In this document: one piece after another, positions 35,831 through 48,073 of the stretch
How the letters are laid out: each line of letters opens with the position of its first letter
Position numbering within the stretch: position 1 is the first letter of the stretch
NCBI RefSeq assembly: GCF_048773025.1
Contig: NC_133570.1
Location: 25,332,001 to 25,396,000 of the forward strand
Direction of reading: 5' to 3'
Source: Camelus bactrianus
Taxonomy: Eukaryota; Chordata; Mammalia; Artiodactyla; Camelidae
Length of the DNA stretch: 64,000 bases
Notes under the pieces: generated by a model
Database searches by the model: none
Seen by the model: only the letters and a program-made list of their open reading frames with translations
What the model was told of the DNA's origin: nothing
Position numbers and translations under genes: made by a program

Positions 35831-38590
35831 GACATATGTCTAAGAACTGAGCATGTGGAGAGACGTTCGTTCATCTAGCACAAATGGAACGGGTTGCAGG
35901 GGAAAGTTTTACTCTGGTTTCTCAGTCTGTTTCCTAGTGCCGGTTTGAAGTCCCTGCAGTTTTCACTGTAAAACCGAGCTGGAGATTGTACCTCCCCGTA
36001 TATATGTTTGGAGTGGAGTTTGCAACTGAAGAGAAACTTTGTGTTCCCAACAAGCTAGGTGAAGGACGGCTTTCACACACACTTATCTCTCAGATCTGAG
36101 CATGTGGAGAGACGTTCGTTCATCTAGCACAAAAGGAACGGGTTGCAGGAGAAACTTATACTCTGGTTCCTCAGGCTGTTTCCTAGTGCCGGTTTGATGT
36201 TCCCGCAGTTTTCACTGTAAAACCGAGTTGGAGCTAGTACCTCCCCATATATATGTATGGAGTGGAGTTTGCAACTGAAGAGAAACTTTTTGTTCCCAAC
36301 AAGCTAGGTGAAGGACGGCTTTCACACACACTTATCTCTCAGAACTGAGCATGTGGAGAGACGTTCGTTCATCTAGCACGATGGGAACGGGTTGCAGGAG
36401 AAACTTTTACTCTGGTTTCTCAGTCTGTTTCCTAGTGCCGGTTTGAAGTCCCTGCAGTTTTCACTGTAAAACCGAGTTGGAGCTTGTACCTCCCCGTATA
36501 TATGTATGGAGTGGAGTTTGCAACTGAAGAGAAACTTTGTGTTCCCAACAAGCTAGGTGAAGGACGGCTTTCACACACACTTATCTCTCAGAACTGAGCA
36601 TGTGGAGAGACGTTCGTTCATCTAGCACAAAGGGAACGGGTTGCAGGAGAAACTTTTACTCTGGTTTCTCAGGCTGTTTCCTACTGCCGGTTTGAAGTTC
36701 CTGCAGTTTTCACTGTAAAACCGAGTTGGAACTAGTACCACCCCATATATATGTATGGAGTGGAGTTTGCAACTGAAGAGAAACTTTGTGTTCCCAATAA
36801 GCTAGGTGAAGGACGGCTTTCACACACACTTATCTCTCAGAACTGAGCTTCTGGAGAGACGTTCGTTCATCTAGCACAAAGGGAACGGGTTGCAGGAGAA
36901 ACTTTTACTCTGGTTTCTCAGGCTGTTTCCTAGTGCCGGTTTGAAGTTCCTGCAGTTTTCACTGTAAAACCGAGTTGGAGCTTGTACCTCCCCATATATA
37001 TGTATGGAGTGGAGTTTGCAACTGAAGAGAAACTTTGTGTTCCCAACAAGCTAGGTGAAGGACGGCTTTCACACAGACATATGTCTAAGAACTGAGCATG
37101 TGGAGAGACGTTCGTTCATCTAGCACAAATGGAACGGGTTGCAGGGGAAAGTTATTCTCTGGTTTCTCAGTCTATTTCCTAGTGCCGGTTTGAAGTTCCT
37201 GCAGTTTTCACTGTAAAACCGAGTTGGAGCTAGTACCTCCCCATATATATGTATGGAGTGGAGTTTGCAACTGAAGAGAAACTTTGTGTTCCCAACAAGC
37301 TAGTTGAAGGACGGCTTTCACACACACTTATCTCTCAGAACTGAACATGTGGAGAGACGTTCGTTCATCTAGCACAAAGGGAACGGTTTGCAGGAGAAAA
37401 TTTTACTATGGTTTCTCAGTCTGTTTCCTAGTGCCGGTTTGAATTTCCTGCAGTTTTCACTGTAAAACAGAGTTGGAGCTTGTACCTCCCCATATATATG
37501 TATGGAGTGGAATTTGCAACTGAAGAGAAACTTTGTGTTCCCAACAAGCTAGGTGAAGGACGGCTTTCACACACACTTATCTCTCAGAACTGAGCAAGTG
37601 TAGAGACGTTCGTTCACCTAGCACAAAGGGAACGGGTTGCAGGATAAACTTTTACACTGGTTTCTCAGGCTGTTTCCTAGTACCGGTTTAAAGTTCCCGC
37701 ATTTTTCACTGTAAAACCGAGTTGGAACTAGTACCTCCCCATATATATGTATGGATTGGAGTTTGCAACTGAAGAGAAACTTTGTGTTCCCAACAAGCTA
37801 GGTGAAGGACGCCTTTCACACACACTTATCTCTCAGATCTGAGCATGTGGAGAGACGTTCGTTCATCTAGCACAAAAGGAACGGGTTGCAGGAGAAACTT
37901 TTACTCTGGTTTCTCAGGCTGTTTCCTAGTGCCGGTTTGATGTTCCCGCAGTTTTCACTGTAAAACCGAGTTGGAGCTAGTACCTCCCCATATATATGTA
38001 TGGAGTGGAGTTTGCAACTGAAGAGAAACTTTTTGTTCCCAACAAGCTAGGTGAAGGACGGCTTTCACACACACTTATCTCTCAGAACTGAGCATGTGGA
38101 GAGACGTTCGTTCATCTAGCACGAAGGGAACGGGTTGCAGGAGAAACTTTTACTGTGGTTTCTCAGTCTGTTTCCTAGTGCCGGTTTGAAGTCCCTGCAG
38201 TTTTCACTGTAAAACCGAGTTGGAGCTTGTACCTCCCCGTATATATGTATGGAGTTTAGTTTGCAACTGAAGAGAAACTTTGTGTTCCCAACAAGCTAGG
38301 TGAAGGACGGCTTTCACACACACTTATCTCTCAGAACTGAGCATGTGGAGAGACGTTCGTTCATCTAGCACAAAGGGAACGGGTTGCAGGAGAAACTTTT
38401 ACTCTGGTTTCTCAGGCTGTTTCCTACTGCCGGTTTGAAGTTCCTGCAGTTTTCACTGTAAAACCGAGTTGGAACTAGTACTTCCCCATATATATGTATG
38501 GAGTGGAGTTTGCAACTGAAGAGAAACTTTGTGTTCCCAACAAGCTAGGTGAAGGACGGCTTTCACACACACTTATCTCTCAGATCTGAG
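32615..38590. repeat. 24-monomer tandem duplication, copy 1 (5,976 bp)
   Basis: 32,615-38,540 and 38,591-44,516 read alike at an offset of exactly 5,976 (24 x 249). Anchors include ggagtgaagtttgc (33,271 and 39,247), atggattctc (34,171 and 40,147), gagctggag (35,976 and 41,952) and ggaactagtaccacccc (near 36,730 and 42,706). I saw no difference inside. The bases 38,541-38,590 differ from both counterparts in part, so the exact crossover lies in that 50-bp interval. The block spans the junction at 35,907. Confidence 0.93.
35850..35960. other. Junction between end and start of the large duplication, first occurrence
   Basis: A P-tail plus caaatgg, gcaggggaaag head (like 61,973-62,048) is joined at about 35,907 to the sequence that begins copy 1 at 15,990. 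The joining point lies in a run shared by both parents, from ttttactctgg to gtttgaagt, so it can be placed only to within about 45 bases. The first discriminating base on the right is the c of aagtccc. Confidence 0.85.
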
Positions 38591-41500
38591 CATGTGGAGA
38601 GACGTTCGTTCATCTAGCACAAAGGGAACGGGTTGCAGGAGAAAATTTTACTATGGTTTCTCAGTCTGTTTCCTAGTGCCGGTTTGAATTTCCTGCAGTT
38701 TTCACTGTAAAACCGAGTTGGAGCTAGTACCTCCCCATATATATGTATGGAGTGGAGTTTGCAACTGAAGAGAAACTTTGTGTTCCCAACAAGCTAGGTG
38801 AAGGACGGCTTTCACACACACTTATCTCTCAGAACTGAGCATGTGGAGAGACGTTCGTTCATCTAGCACAAAGGGAACGGGTTGCAGGGGAAACTTTTAC
38901 TATGGTTTCTCAGTCTGTTTCCTAGTGCCGGTTTGAATTTCCTGCAGTTTTCACTGTAAAACCGAGTTGCAGCTAGTACCTCCCCATATATATGTATGGA
39001 GTGGAGTTTGCAACTGAAGAGAAACTTTGTGTTCCCAACAAGCTAGTTGAAGGACGGCTTTCACACACACTTATCTCTCAGAACTGAACATGTGGAGAGA
39101 CGTTCGTTCATCTAGCACAAAGGGAACGGTTTGCAGGAGAAAATTTTACTATGGTTTCTCAGTCTGTTTCCTAGTGCCGGTTTGAAGTTCCTGCAGTTTT
39201 CACTGTAAAACCGAGTTGGAGCTAGTACCTCCCCATATATATGTATGGAGTGAAGTTTGCAACTGAAGAGAAACTTTGTGTTCCCAACAAGCTAGGTGAA
39301 GGACGGCTTTCACACACACTTATCTCTCAGAACTGAGCATGTGGAGAGACGTTCGTTCATCTAGCACAAAGGGAACGGGTTGCAGGAGAAAATTTTACTA
39401 TGGTTTCTCAGTCTGTTTCCTAGTGCCGGTTTGAATTTCCTGCAGTTTTCACTGTAAAACCGAGTTGGAGCTAGTACCTCCCCATATATATGTATGGAGT
39501 GGAGTTTGCAACTGAAGAGAAACTTTGTGTTCCCAACAAGCTAGTTGAAGGACGGCTTTCACACACACTTATCTCTCAGAACTGAGCATGTGGAGAGACG
39601 TTCGTTCATCTAGCACAAAGGGAACGGGTTGCAGGAGAAACTTTTACTCTGGTTTCTCAGTCTGTTTCCTAGTGCCGGTTTGAATTTCCTGCAGTTTTCA
39701 CTGTAAAACCGAGTTGCAGCTAGTACCTCCCCATATATATGTATGGAGTGGAGTTTGCAACTGAAGAGAAACTTTGTGTTCCCAACAAGCTAGTTGAAGG
39801 ACGGCTTTCACACACACTTATCTCTCAGAACTGAACATGTGGAGAGACGTTCGTTCATCTAGCACAAAGGGAACGGTTTGCAGGAGAAAATTTTACTATG
39901 GTTTCTCAGTCTGTTTCCTAGTGCCGGTTTGAAGTTCCTGCAGTTTTCACTGTAAAACCGAGTTGGAGCTAGTACCTCCCCATATATATGTATGGAGTGG
40001 AGTTTGCAACTGAAGAGAAACTTTGTGTTCCCAACAAGCTAGGTGAAGGACGGCTTTCACACACACTTATCTCTCAGAACTGAGCATGTGGAGAGACGTT
40101 CGTTCATCTAGCACAAAGGGAACGGTTTGCAGGAGAAAATTTTACTATGGATTCTCAGTCTGTTTCCTAGTGCCGGTTTGAATTTCCTGCAGTTTTCACT
40201 GTAAAACCGAGTTGGAGCTAGTACCTCCCCATATATACGTATGGAGTGGAGTTTGCTACTGAAGAGAAACTTTGTGTTCCCAACAAGCTAGGTGAAGGAC
40301 GGCTTTCACACACACTTATCTCTCACAACTGAGCTTCTGTAGAGACGTTCGTTCATCTAGCACAAAGGGAACGGGTTGCAGGAGAAACTTTTACTCTGGT
40401 TTCTCAGTCTGTTTCCTAGTGCCGGTTTGAAGTTCCTGCAGTTTTCACTGTAAAACCGAGTTGGAGCTTGTACCTCCCCATATATATGTATGGAGTGGAG
40501 TTTGCAACTGAAGAGAAACTTTGTGTTCCCCACAAGCTAGGTGAAGGACGGCTTTCACACAGACATATGTCTAAGAACTGAGCATGTGGAGAGACGTTCG
40601 TTCATCTAGCACAAATGGAACGGGTTGCAGGGGAAAGTTTTACTCTGGGTTCTCAGTCTGTTTCCTAGTGCCGGTTTGAAGTTCCTGCAGTTTTCACTGT
40701 AAAACCGAGTTGGAGCTAGTACCTCCCCATATATATGTATGGAGTGGAGTTTGCAACTGAAGAGAAACTTTGTGTTCCCAACAAGCTAGTTGAAGGACGG
40801 CTTTCACACACACTTATCTCTCAGAACTGAACATGTGGAGAGACGTTCGTTCATCTAGCACAAAGGGAACGGGTTGCAGGAGAAAATTTTACTATGGTTT
40901 CTCAGTCTGTTTCCTAGTGCCGGTTTGAATTTCCTGCAGTTTTCACTGTAAAACCGTGTTGGAGCAAGTACCTCCCCATATATATGTATGGAGTGGAGTT
41001 TGCAACTGAAGAGAAACTTTGTGTTCCCAACAAGCTAGCTGAAGGACGGCTTTCACACACACTTATCACTCAGAACTGAACATCTGGAGAGACGTTCGTT
41101 CATCTAGCACAAAGGGAACGGGTTGCAGGAGAAAATTTTACTATGGTTTCTCAGTCTGTTTCCTAGTGCCGGTTTGAATTTCCTGCAGTTTTCACTGTAA
41201 AACCGAGTTGGAGCTAGTACCTCCCCATATATATGTATGGAGTGGAGTTTGCAACTGAAGAGAAACTTTGTGTTCCCAACAAGCTAGGTGAAGGACGGCT
41301 TTCACACACACTTATCTCTCAGAACTGAGCATGTGGAGAGACGTTCGTTCATCTAGCACAAAGGGAACGGGTTGCAGGGGAAACTTTTACTATGGTTTCT
41401 CAGTCTGTTTCCTAGTGCCGGTTTGAATTTCCTGCAGTTTTCACTGTAAAACCGAGTTGCAGCTAGTACCTCCCCATATATATGTATGGAGTGGAGTTTG

Positions 41501-44500
41501 CAACTGAAGAGAAACTTTGTGTTCCCAACAAGCTAGTTGAAGGACGGCTTTCACACACACTTATCTCTCAGAACTGAACATGTGGAGAGACGTTCGTTCA
41601 TCTAGCACAAAGGGAACGGTTTGCAGGAGAAAATTTTACTATGGTTTCTCAGTCTGTTTCCTAGTGCCGGTTTGAAGTTCCTGCAGTTTTCACTGTAAAA
41701 CCGAGTTGGAGCTAGTACCTCCCCATATATATGTATGGAGTGGAGTTTGCAACTGAAGAGAAACTTTGTGTTCCCAACAAGCTAGGTGAAGGACGGCTTT
41801 CACACAGACATATGTCTAAGAACTGAGCATGTGGAGAGACGTTCGTTCATCTAGCACAAATGGAACGGGTTGCAGGGGAAAGTTTTACTCTGGTTTCTCA
41901 GTCTGTTTCCTAGTGCCGGTTTGAAGTCCCTGCAGTTTTCACTGTAAAACCGAGCTGGAGATTGTACCTCCCCGTATATATGTTTGGAGTGGAGTTTGCA
42001 ACTGAAGAGAAACTTTGTGTTCCCAACAAGCTAGGTGAAGGACGGCTTTCACACACACTTATCTCTCAGATCTGAGCATGTGGAGAGACGTTCGTTCATC
42101 TAGCACAAAAGGAACGGGTTGCAGGAGAAACTTATACTCTGGTTCCTCAGGCTGTTTCCTAGTGCCGGTTTGATGTTCCCGCAGTTTTCACTGTAAAACC
42201 GAGTTGGAGCTAGTACCTCCCCATATATATGTATGGAGTGGAGTTTGCAACTGAAGAGAAACTTTTTGTTCCCAACAAGCTAGGTGAAGGACGGCTTTCA
42301 CACACACTTATCTCTCAGAACTGAGCATGTGGAGAGACGTTCGTTCATCTAGCACGATGGGAACGGGTTGCAGGAGAAACTTTTACTCTGGTTTCTCAGT
42401 CTGTTTCCTAGTGCCGGTTTGAAGTCCCTGCAGTTTTCACTGTAAAACCGAGTTGGAGCTTGTACCTCCCCGTATATATGTATGGAGTGGAGTTTGCAAC
42501 TGAAGAGAAACTTTGTGTTCCCAACAAGCTAGGTGAAGGACGGCTTTCACACACACTTATCTCTCAGAACTGAGCATGTGGAGAGACGTTCGTTCATCTA
42601 GCACAAAGGGAACGGGTTGCAGGAGAAACTTTTACTCTGGTTTCTCAGGCTGTTTCCTACTGCCGGTTTGAAGTTCCTGCAGTTTTCACTGTAAAACCGA
42701 GTTGGAACTAGTACCACCCCATATATATGTATGGAGTGGAGTTTGCAACTGAAGAGAAACTTTGTGTTCCCAATAAGCTAGGTGAAGGACGGCTTTCACA
42801 CACACTTATCTCTCAGAACTGAGCTTCTGGAGAGACGTTCGTTCATCTAGCACAAAGGGAACGGGTTGCAGGAGAAACTTTTACTCTGGTTTCTCAGGCT
42901 GTTTCCTAGTGCCGGTTTGAAGTTCCTGCAGTTTTCACTGTAAAACCGAGTTGGAGCTTGTACCTCCCCATATATATGTATGGAGTGGAGTTTGCAACTG
43001 AAGAGAAACTTTGTGTTCCCAACAAGCTAGGTGAAGGACGGCTTTCACACAGACATATGTCTAAGAACTGAGCATGTGGAGAGACGTTCGTTCATCTAGC
43101 ACAAATGGAACGGGTTGCAGGGGAAAGTTATTCTCTGGTTTCTCAGTCTATTTCCTAGTGCCGGTTTGAAGTTCCTGCAGTTTTCACTGTAAAACCGAGT
43201 TGGAGCTAGTACCTCCCCATATATATGTATGGAGTGGAGTTTGCAACTGAAGAGAAACTTTGTGTTCCCAACAAGCTAGTTGAAGGACGGCTTTCACACA
43301 CACTTATCTCTCAGAACTGAACATGTGGAGAGACGTTCGTTCATCTAGCACAAAGGGAACGGTTTGCAGGAGAAAATTTTACTATGGTTTCTCAGTCTGT
43401 TTCCTAGTGCCGGTTTGAATTTCCTGCAGTTTTCACTGTAAAACAGAGTTGGAGCTTGTACCTCCCCATATATATGTATGGAGTGGAATTTGCAACTGAA
43501 GAGAAACTTTGTGTTCCCAACAAGCTAGGTGAAGGACGGCTTTCACACACACTTATCTCTCAGAACTGAGCAAGTGTAGAGACGTTCGTTCACCTAGCAC
43601 AAAGGGAACGGGTTGCAGGATAAACTTTTACACTGGTTTCTCAGGCTGTTTCCTAGTACCGGTTTAAAGTTCCCGCATTTTTCACTGTAAAACCGAGTTG
43701 GAACTAGTACCTCCCCATATATATGTATGGATTGGAGTTTGCAACTGAAGAGAAACTTTGTGTTCCCAACAAGCTAGGTGAAGGACGCCTTTCACACACA
43801 CTTATCTCTCAGATCTGAGCATGTGGAGAGACGTTCGTTCATCTAGCACAAAAGGAACGGGTTGCAGGAGAAACTTTTACTCTGGTTTCTCAGGCTGTTT
43901 CCTAGTGCCGGTTTGATGTTCCCGCAGTTTTCACTGTAAAACCGAGTTGGAGCTAGTACCTCCCCATATATATGTATGGAGTGGAGTTTGCAACTGAAGA
44001 GAAACTTTTTGTTCCCAACAAGCTAGGTGAAGGACGGCTTTCACACACACTTATCTCTCAGAACTGAGCATGTGGAGAGACGTTCGTTCATCTAGCACGA
44101 AGGGAACGGGTTGCAGGAGAAACTTTTACTGTGGTTTCTCAGTCTGTTTCCTAGTGCCGGTTTGAAGTCCCTGCAGTTTTCACTGTAAAACCGAGTTGGA
44201 GCTTGTACCTCCCCGTATATATGTATGGAGTTTAGTTTGCAACTGAAGAGAAACTTTGTGTTCCCAACAAGCTAGGTGAAGGACGGCTTTCACACACACT
44301 TATCTCTCAGAACTGAGCATGTGGAGAGACGTTCGTTCATCTAGCACAAAGGGAACGGGTTGCAGGAGAAACTTTTACTCTGGTTTCTCAGGCTGTTTCC
44401 TACTGCCGGTTTGAAGTTCCTGCAGTTTTCACTGTAAAACCGAGTTGGAACTAGTACTTCCCCATATATATGTATGGAGTGGAGTTTGCAACTGAAGAGA

Positions 44501-44516
44501 AACTTTGTGTTCCCAA
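38591..44516. repeat. 24-monomer tandem duplication, copy 2
   Basis: This is the counterpart of 32,615-38,540. It contains the second occurrence of the large-duplication junction (41,882/41,883). Beyond 44,516 the sequence follows 18,624 onward (aataagc) instead of 38,541 (aacaagc), so the 5,976-bp match ends there while the 25,893-bp match continues. Confidence 0.93.
41825..41935. other. Junction between end and start of the large duplication, second occurrence
   Basis: This is the same hybrid as at 35,850-35,960, exactly 5,976 bp away. Identical junctions at two places show that one was copied from the other, so the 24-monomer duplication happened after the large one. Confidence 0.85.
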
Positions 44517-46083
44517 TAAGCTAGGTGAAGGACGGCTTTCACACACACTTATCTCTCAGAACTGAGCTTCTGGAGAGACGTTCGTTCATCTAGCACAAAG
44601 GGAACGGGTTGCAGGAGAAACTTTTACTATGGTTTCTCAGTCTGTTTCCTAGTGCCGGTTTGAAGTCCCTGCAGTTTTCACTGTAAAACCGAGTTGGAGC
44701 TTGTACCTCCCCGTATATATGTTTGGAGTGGAGTTTGCAACTGAAGAGAAACTTTGTGTTCCCAACAAGCTAGGTGAAGGACGGCTTTCACACACACTTA
44801 TCTCTCAGATCTGAGCATGTGGAGAGACGTTCGTTCATCTAGCACAAAAGGAACGGGTTGCAGGAGAAACTTTTACTCTGGTTTCTCAGGCTGTTTCCTA
44901 GTGCCGGTTTGATGTTCCCGCAGTTTTCACTGTAAAACCGAGTTGGAGCTAGTACCTCCCCATATATATGTATGGAGTGGAGTTTGCAACTGAAGAGAAA
45001 CTTTTTGTTCCCAACAAGCTAGGTGAAGGACGGCTTTCACACACACTTATCTCTCAGAACTGAGCATGTGGAGAGACGTTCGTTCATCTAGCACGAAGGG
45101 AACGGGTTGCCGGAGAAACTTTTACTCTGGTTTCTCAGTCTGTTTCCTAGTGCCGGTTTGAAGTCCCTGCAGTTTTCACTGTAAAACCGAGTTGGAGCTT
45201 GTACCTCCCCGTATATATGTATGGAGTGGAGTTTGCAACTGAAGAGAAACTTTGTGTTCCCAACAAGCTAGGTGAAGGACGGCTTTCACACACACTTATC
45301 TCTCAGAACTGAGCATGTGGAGAGACGTTCGTTCATCTAGCACAAAGGGAACGGGTTGCAGGAGAAACTTTTACTCTGGTTTCTCAGGCTGTTTCCTACT
45401 GCCGGTTTGAAGTTCCTGCAGTTTTCACTGTAAAACCGAGTTGGAACTAGTACCTCCCCATATATATGTATGGAGTGGAGTTTGCAACTGAAGAGAAAAT
45501 TTGTGTTCCCAATAAGCTAGGTGAAGGACGGCTTTCACACACACTTATCTCTCAGAACTGAGCTTCTGGAGAGACGTTCGTTCATCTAGCACAAAGGGAA
45601 CGGGTTGCAGGAGAAACTTTTACTCTGGTTTCTCAGTCTGTTTCCTAGTGCCGGTTTGAAGTTCCTGCAGTTTTCACTGTAAAACCGAGTTGGAGCTTGT
45701 ACCTCCCCATATATATGTATGGAGTGGAGTTTGCAACTGAAGAGAAACTTTGTGTTCCCAACAAGCTAGGTGAAGGACGGCTTTCACACAGACATATGTC
45801 TAAGAACTGAGCATGTGGAGAGACGTTCGTTCATCTAGCACAAATGGAACGGGTTGCAGGGGAAAGTTATTCTCTGGTTTCTCAGTCTGTTTCCTAGTGC
45901 CGGTTTGAAGTTCCTGCAGTTTTCACTGTAAAATCGAGTTGGAGCTAGTACCTCCCCATATATATGTATGGAGTGGAGTTTGCAACTGAAGAGAAACTTT
46001 GTGTTCCCAACAAGCTAGTTGAAGGACGGCTTTCACACACACTTATCTCTCAGAACTGAACATGTGGAGAGACGTTCGTTCAT

Positions 46084-48073
46084 TTAGCACAAAGGGAACG
46101 GATTGCAGGAGAAAATTTTACTATGGTTTCTCAGTCTGTTTCCTAGTGCCGGTTTGAATTTCCTGCAGTTTTCACTGTAAAACCGAGTTGGAGCAAGTAC
46201 CTCCCCATATATATGTATGGAGTGGAGTTTGCAACTGAAGAGAAACTTTGTGTTCCCAACAAGCTAGTTGAAGGACGGCTTTCACACACACTTATCTCTC
46301 AGAACTGAACATGTGGAGAGACGTTCGTTCATCTAGCACAAAGGGAACGGTTTGCAGGAGAAAATTTTACTATGGTTTCTCAGTCTGTTTCTTAGTGCCG
46401 GTTTAATTTCCTGCAGATTTCACTGTAAAACCGAGTTGGAGCTAGTACCTCCCCATATATATGTATGGAGTGGAGTTTGCAACTGAAGAGAAACTTTGTG
46501 TTCCCAACAAGCTAGGTGAAGGACGGCTTTCACACACACTTATCTCTCAGAACTGAGCATGTGGAGAGACGTTCGTTCATCTAGCACGAAGGGAACGGGT
46601 TGCAGGAGAAACTTTTACTATGGTTTCTCAGTCTGTTTCCTAGTGCCGGTTTGAATTTCCTGCAGTTTTCACTGTAAAACCGAGTTGCAGCTAGTACCTC
46701 CCCATATATATGTATGGAGTGGAGTTTGCAACTGAAGAGAAACTTTGTGTTCCCAACAAGCTAGTTGAAGGACGGCTTTCACACACACTTATCTCTCAGA
46801 ACTGAACATGTGGAGAGACGTTCGTTCATCTAGCACAAAGGGAACGGTTTGCAGGAGAAAATTTTACACTGGTTTCTCAGTCTGTTTCCTAGTGCCGGTT
46901 TGAATTTCCTGCAGTTTTCACTGTAAAACCGAGTTGGAGCTAGTACCTCCCCATATATATGTATGGAGTGGAGTTTGCAACTGAAGAGAAACTTTGTGTT
47001 CCCAACAAGCTAGGTGAAGGACGGCTTTCACACACACTTATCTCTCAGAACTGAGCATGTGGAGAGACGTTCGTTCATCTAGCACGAAGGGAACGGGTTG
47101 CAGGAGAAACTTTTACTATGGTTTCTCAGTCTGTTTCCTAGTGCCGGTTTGAATTTCCTGCAGTTTTCACTGTAAAACCGAGTTGCAGCTAGTACCTCCC
47201 CATATATATGTATGGAGTGGAGTTTGCAACTGAAGAGAAACTTTGTGTTCCCAACAAGCTAGTTGAAGGACGGCTTTCACACACACTTATCTCTCAGAAC
47301 TGAACATGTGGAGAGACGTTCGTTCATCTAGCACAAAGGGAACGGTTTGCAGGAGAAAATTTTACTATGGTTTCTCAGTCTGTTTCCTAGTGCCGGTTTG
47401 AATTTCCTGCAGTTTTCACTGTAAAACCGAGTTGGAGCTAGTACCTCCCCATATATATGTATGGAGTGGAGTTTGCAACTGAAGAGAAACTTTGTGTTCC
47501 CAACAAGCTAGTTGAAGGACGGCTTTCACACACACTTATCTCTCAGAACTGAACATGTGGAGAGACGTTCGTTCATCTAGCACAAAGGGAACGGTTTGCA
47601 GGAGAAAATTTTACTATGGTTTCTCAGTCTGTTTCCTAGTGCCGGTTTAATTTCCTGCAGTTTTCACTGTAAAACCGAGTTGGAGCTAGTACCTCCCCAT
47701 ATATATGTATGGAGTGGAGTTTGCAACTGAAGAGAAACTTTGTGTTCCCAACAAGCTAGGTGAAGGACGGCTTTCACACACACTTATCTCTCAGAACTGA
47801 GCATGTGGAGAGACGTTCGTTCATCTAGCACGAAGGGAACGGGTTGCAGGAGAAACTTTTACTATGGTTTCTCAGTCTGTTTCCTAGTGCCGGTTTGAAT
47901 TTCCTGCAGTTTTCACTGTAAAACCGAGTTGCAGCTAGTACCTCCCCATATATATGTATGGAGTGGAGTTTGCAACTGAAGAGAAACTTTGTGTTCCCAA
48001 CAAGCTAGTTGAAGGACGGCTTTCACACCCACTTATCTCTCAGAACTGAACATGTGGAGAGACGTTCGTTCAT
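46084..48073. repeat. HOR-A copy 4 (1,990 bp)
   Basis: This is the image of 20,191-22,180 at +25,893, with 248-bp units at 46333 and 47577 and the same cacaccc variant near 48,027. With copies 1-3 it shows that one 8-monomer block occurs at three well-separated places in the array. Confidence 0.93.

Larger units (their letters stand above)
15990..35906. repeat. Large tandem segmental duplication, copy 1 (19,917 bp, 80 monomers)
   Basis: From 15,990 to 35,830 this reads the same as 41,883-61,723, an offset of exactly 25,893 bp through indels, cassettes and dozens of private variants. By eye I found two base differences: 19,562 against 45,455 and 32,026 against 57,919. At the left edge the match starts at ttttactctgg, with upstream bases clearly different (gaaccggttgc against a caaatgg-class head). 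The last 76 bases (35,831-35,906) match 61,973-62,048, one monomer further on, so copy 1 lacks one monomer present in copy 2. 19,917 is 80 x 249 minus 3, matching the three 248-bp units inside. Confidence 0.95.
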
